Positions 34,536-37,133 of a stretch of 37,133 nt of DNA are shown piece after piece. The position numbers and the translations under genes were made by a program. The stretch is from Bacteroides sp. Its GTDB lineage: Bacteria > Bacteroidota > Bacteroidia > Bacteroidales > Bacteroidaceae. The stretch lies in NCBI GenBank assembly GCA_017621035.1, contig JAGATY010000059.1, forward strand, positions 1-37,133. The letters run 5' to 3'. Numbering within the stretch: position 1 is the first letter of the stretch; each line of letters opens with the position of its first letter. A model generated the notes under the pieces. That model saw only the letters and a program-made list of their open reading frames with translations, ran no database searches and had not been told where the DNA came from.

Positions 34536-34721
34536 TTAAACAGCAGCTTCTTTTACAATTGCAAGTTTACCTCTGTAGTAGCCACATGCGCCACATACAG
34601 TATGATATACATGCCACTCACCGCAGTTCGGGCAAATAGCCAATGTAGGAGCTACTGCTTTATCATGAGTTCTTCTCTTTGCAGTTCTAGTCTTTGACTG
34701 TCTTCTTTTAGGATGTGCCAT
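34536..34721 (-). CDS. rpmF: 50S ribosomal protein L32
   Basis: The protein has 61 residues with the L32 start MAHPKRRQSKTRTAKRRTHD and zinc ligands CPNC and CGAC, so this is the zinc-binding (C+) form. It is 12 bases after yceD, the arrangement conserved across bacteria. Confidence 0.97.
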   Translation of the reverse strand: MAHPKRRQSKTRTAKRRTHDKAVAPTLAICPNCGEWHVYHTVCGACGYYRGKLAIVKEAAV

Positions 34722-34733
34722 TTTCTTTAATCT

Positions 34734-35306
34734 TTAATTGTTATCTAATATTTTCTTTAAATCGTTCCAGCGTGGATCAATCGGAGTATCTTCTTCCCCC
34801 AAAGGTTCTGCAGTTCCTAATCCGAAGTCCATCTCGTCATTCTCATCGGCTGCCACACGCATATGTTTATTCAACTTGCTTGTCATTGCCTTATTACACT
34901 TTCCCGGAGCATGTACATGCTTCATCGGAATGGCCAAAGCAACAAACTCATACATAAACCATGCAACATTGATTTCGCCTTCTTCTTCCGGAATGACAAT
35001 TAAATTATCAGCCTCTTCAGCATATTCATGTCCAAACTTAACCATCAGTTTGTCTGTTGAACTAACAGGTTGTTCCATATCATCCAAACAGCGATCACAA
35101 GGAACCCAAACCATGCCTTCAGTCTGGAAAGTAAATTCAAAAGCATGAGCAGTCTTCTTAACTGTCAACTGTACATTAACCTTTCCCTTTTGCACTTCAG
35201 GAGCATCAATGTTAGCAAAATAGAGATTGTCAAGCAAGAACTCATACTTGGCAACATCTTCCTGCATACCTTTCAGGTCTATTTTGTACTTATCAAACTT
35301 TCCCAC
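34734..35306 (-). CDS. DUF177 (YceD) family protein
   Basis: The protein has 190 residues. The core near 40-100 includes VWVPCDRCLDDMEQPV and a later GKCNK, giving the cysteine set common in YceD proteins. The C-terminus ends DPRWNDLKKILDNN, the DPR-W-x-L-x-x-L ending of the family. YceD is linked to 23S rRNA or L32 maturation. It is the first gene of the rpmF operon here, with -7 box TATCTTTG at 35338-35331. Confidence 0.88.
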   Translation of the reverse strand: MGKFDKYKIDLKGMQEDVAKYEFLLDNLYFANIDAPEVQKGKVNVQLTVKKTAHAFEFTFQTEGMVWVPCDRCLDDMEQPVSSTDKLMVKFGHEYAEEADNLIVIPEEEGEINVAWFMYEFVALAIPMKHVHAPGKCNKAMTSKLNKHMRVAADENDEMDFGLGTAEPLGEEDTPIDPRWNDLKKILDNN

Positions 35307-35330
35307 TGCTTCTTTTATTTATTCGGGCGA

Positions 35331-35338
35331 CAAAGATA
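35331..35338 (-). promoter_or_regulatory. -7 box TATCTTTG for yceD-rpmF-fabH
   Basis: Minus-strand TATCTTTG matches TAnnTTTG, 25 bases before the yceD ATG. A -33 TTTG is not evident. Confidence 0.6.
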
Positions 35339-35378
35339 CGAATAATTCTCCTCATAACGTTGCATTGCCGCAAAATAT

Positions 35379-36533
35379 TTACTTTTTAAGCTCAATTCTA
35401 AACGTTGTACCCTTATTGATACCCGATTCTTTTACAAAAATGCGTCCATAATGATATTCTTCAATGATTCTATGAGCTAAAGAAAGGCCTAGTCCCCAAC
35501 CTCTTTTTTTAGTGGTAAAACCCGGAGAAAAGACCGAGTAAAAATGACGTTTATCAATACCCTTCCCCGTATCTTGGACATCAACAAAACAATGTTTCTT
35601 ATCTGTGGAAACTGTAATAGTCAGCACACCCGCCCCTCCCATGGCATCTACTGCATTCTTACACAGATTCTCAACCACCCACTCTAAAAGTGTAGGATTC
35701 ACTTTCAACTGACATTCGTTGCAGTTATGCAATAGCTGAATCGTTATCTGTTCCGGAACTCGCCGACGCATATAAGCGACCACCCGTTCTAACAACAACA
35801 GAACATCTGTAGACTTTAAGTCCGGCATAGAACCTATCTTAGAGAAGCGATTTGCAATCATTTGCAAACGTTCAACATCTTCTGACATGGCAGGCAACAA
35901 TTCATCCGAAGGGTATTGGGTTCTTAGCAGTTCAACCCACGCCATCAAAGAAGAGATTGGAGTACCCAACTGATGAGCCGTCTCTTTAGAAAGCCCCACC
36001 CACACCTTGTTCTGCTCTGCCCGTTTGGCACTTATCAGCGCATAAATAGCTATTAAAACAAAAACAGTAACAACCAGCAACTGCAGATAAGGATAAATAG
36101 CCAATTCATAAAGCAGCTTAGAGTTACCATAATAGACCGTCAAGTATTCATTCTCTCCATCTAGATTCAGACGAAGCATATTTCCCTGTCTTTCAAAATC
36201 TGTCTTCTTCTCATACAATGAGGCTAAAGAATCAGAAGTCGAATAATCCAGATTTCGATGACTTTCTATAATTCCATCTTGATTGGCTACAATTACCGGA
36301 ATAGTACTATTGGCATTCAGAACCTTTAAGACCAAAGCTAAATCGGTAGTTTCATCAGCACTTTGTAGTTTCCTCATTGCTTCAGCCCACACTTCCACTC
36401 GCGAACGCTCTTCAGCTGAAAGATTCCGTACCAACAAGTGTGAGACATATAATGATGAAATTGCTATCACCACAGCTAGACATAACAAGAAAGAGTTCTG
36501 TAAACGAATATGTTTTATAAAACGCATATACAC
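35379..36533 (-). CDS. Membrane sensor histidine kinase (HisKA-like, without adjacent regulator)
   Basis: The protein has 384 residues; a Met two codons in is an alternative start. Two membrane helices (about 14-35 and 146-168) enclose a periplasmic sensor of about 110 residues. The dimer/phospho-acceptor segment has H187 in SKETAHQLGTPISSL, and the ATP-binding domain shows N293 in ENLCKNAVDAM, DTGKGI (321-326) and GWGLGLSLAH (345-354). There is no response-regulator gene next to it; the LytTR protein at 173 is distant and of a family that normally uses a different kinase type. It lies between the yceD promoter and the rRNA terminator, so it is a separate unit. The ligand is unknown. Confidence 0.9.
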   Translation of the reverse strand: MYMRFIKHIRLQNSFLLCLAVVIAISSLYVSHLLVRNLSAEERSRVEVWAEAMRKLQSADETTDLALVLKVLNANSTIPVIVANQDGIIESHRNLDYSTSDSLASLYEKKTDFERQGNMLRLNLDGENEYLTVYYGNSKLLYELAIYPYLQLLVVTVFVLIAIYALISAKRAEQNKVWVGLSKETAHQLGTPISSLMAWVELLRTQYPSDELLPAMSEDVERLQMIANRFSKIGSMPDLKSTDVLLLLERVVAYMRRRVPEQITIQLLHNCNECQLKVNPTLLEWVVENLCKNAVDAMGGAGVLTITVSTDKKHCFVDVQDTGKGIDKRHFYSVFSPGFTTKKRGWGLGLSLAHRIIEEYHYGRIFVKESGINKGTTFRIELKK

Positions 36534-36609
36534 TGAGACATTATATGTAGTATAACGCCATTTCTAAAGATATATTATATCATAGCTAAAAGAGAAAGAT
36601 TATATACAA

Positions 36610-36643
36610 CAAAAAAGCCCTGCATCGTTATCGATACAGGGCT
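36610..36643 (-). terminator. rRNA operon terminator
   Basis: Minus-strand AGCCCTGTATCG pairs with CGATGCAGGGCT (one G-U) with a 4-base loop and is followed by TTTTTT. It comes directly after the 5S gene. Confidence 0.85.
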
Positions 36644-36656
36644 CCCGAGAAAAAAA

Positions 36657-36763
<107 letters not shown>

Positions 36764-36841
36764 AATAAGGTAGACATGATAATAAAATAAACTAAACGTA
36801 AATTCAAAAAAACACTGAACGTATATACCTCCAACAAGGCA

Positions 36842-37133
36842 AAGCAAAAAGTCAACGGGCAATTAGTAACGCTCGGCTTTGCTGTCACCAGCTTTACACC
36901 TGCGTCCTATCAACGTCATAGTCTATAACGACCCTGAGAAATCTAATCTTGTGGCCGGCTTCGCACTTAGATGCTTTCAGCGCTTATCCGATCCCGACTT
37001 AGATACCCGGCAATGCACCTGGCGGCACAACCGGTAAACCAGAGGTCAGTCCAACACGGTCCTCTCGTACTAGTGTCAGAGCCACGCAAATTTCATACGC
37101 CCACGATAGATAGAGACCGAACTGTCTCACGAC
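36842..37133 (-). rRNA. rrl: 23S rRNA, 3' end (continues past the window)
   Basis: The minus strand reads the universal 3' domain: GTCGTGAGACAGTTCGGTC at the right edge, CTAGTACGAGAGGACCG, TAAGTCGGGATCGG and a terminal stretch near GAGCGTTACTAATTGCC. The 3' end is placed by comparison with other 23S genes and is uncertain by about 10 bases. Confidence 0.93.

Overview
The window looks like chromosome of a Bacteroides-type member of the Bacteroidales. The reasons are promoters of the form TTTG-N19-TAnnTTTG in front of many genes, weak or absent Shine-Dalgarno sequences, a 3' rRNA end of Bacteroides type, and typical gene sets (START-like/LptG/RibBA, three PPIases with OstA, YceD-rpmF-fabH-era-der, MlaE/MlaF next to LptB). 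It is mostly core genome with a few small accessory patches. No IS, prophage, integrase or CRISPR array was seen.

Layout. 1-928: tail of an unrecognised gene, then a LytTR response regulator. 929-1766: gene-poor, with a terminator, a 22-bp repeat array and a tRNA-Met on the minus strand. 1767-6613: plus-strand run of START-like protein, LptG-type permease, RibBA and class I aminotransferase. 6770-6940: small 2[4Fe-4S] ferredoxin (minus). 7119-7379: two more 22-bp arrays. 7458-10105: accessory patch with a cupin-gene fragment, DUF4405-like membrane protein, outer-membrane barrel, intact cupin gene and sugar O-acetyltransferase. 10218-17890 (minus): envelope-biogenesis operon of three parvulin-type PPIase/chaperone proteins, an OstA/LptD-N-like protein and a small membrane protein, ending with mutL. 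18016-25931 (minus): guaB, recQ, clpX, clpP and tig, with two 22-bp arrays between guaB and recQ. 26171-26956: Fic protein (plus). 27069-27300: the longest 22-bp array. 27463-29892: lptB diverging from mlaE-mlaF. 29902-29989: another 22-bp array. 30059-30980: a three-gene DUF3791/ADP-ribosyltransferase/DUF3791 cassette. 31062-36533 (minus): der, era, fabH, rpmF, yceD and a sensor kinase. 36610-37133 (minus): 3' end of an rRNA operon (23S end, 5S, terminator).

Functionally the window is rich in outer-membrane construction: LptG, OstA and LptB for LPS export; SurA/PpiD-like chaperones for barrel folding; MlaE/F for phospholipid trafficking; FabH for lipid supply. Protein quality control (Tig, ClpXP), nucleotide and riboflavin synthesis, DNA repair (RecQ, MutL) and ribosome assembly (Der, Era, L32) fill most of the rest.

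The most unusual signal is not a gene. Every intergenic gap longer than about 450 bp, and one short gap, contains a degenerate tandem array with a period of 22 bp (two DNA turns, sometimes visibly 2 x 11). Seven arrays were found. Each has its own consensus word, and several units contain a dyad such as CCACAC-AA-GTGTGG. Because 22 is not a multiple of 3, these are not protein repeats. They are reported as the main candidate for a previously undescribed element family.
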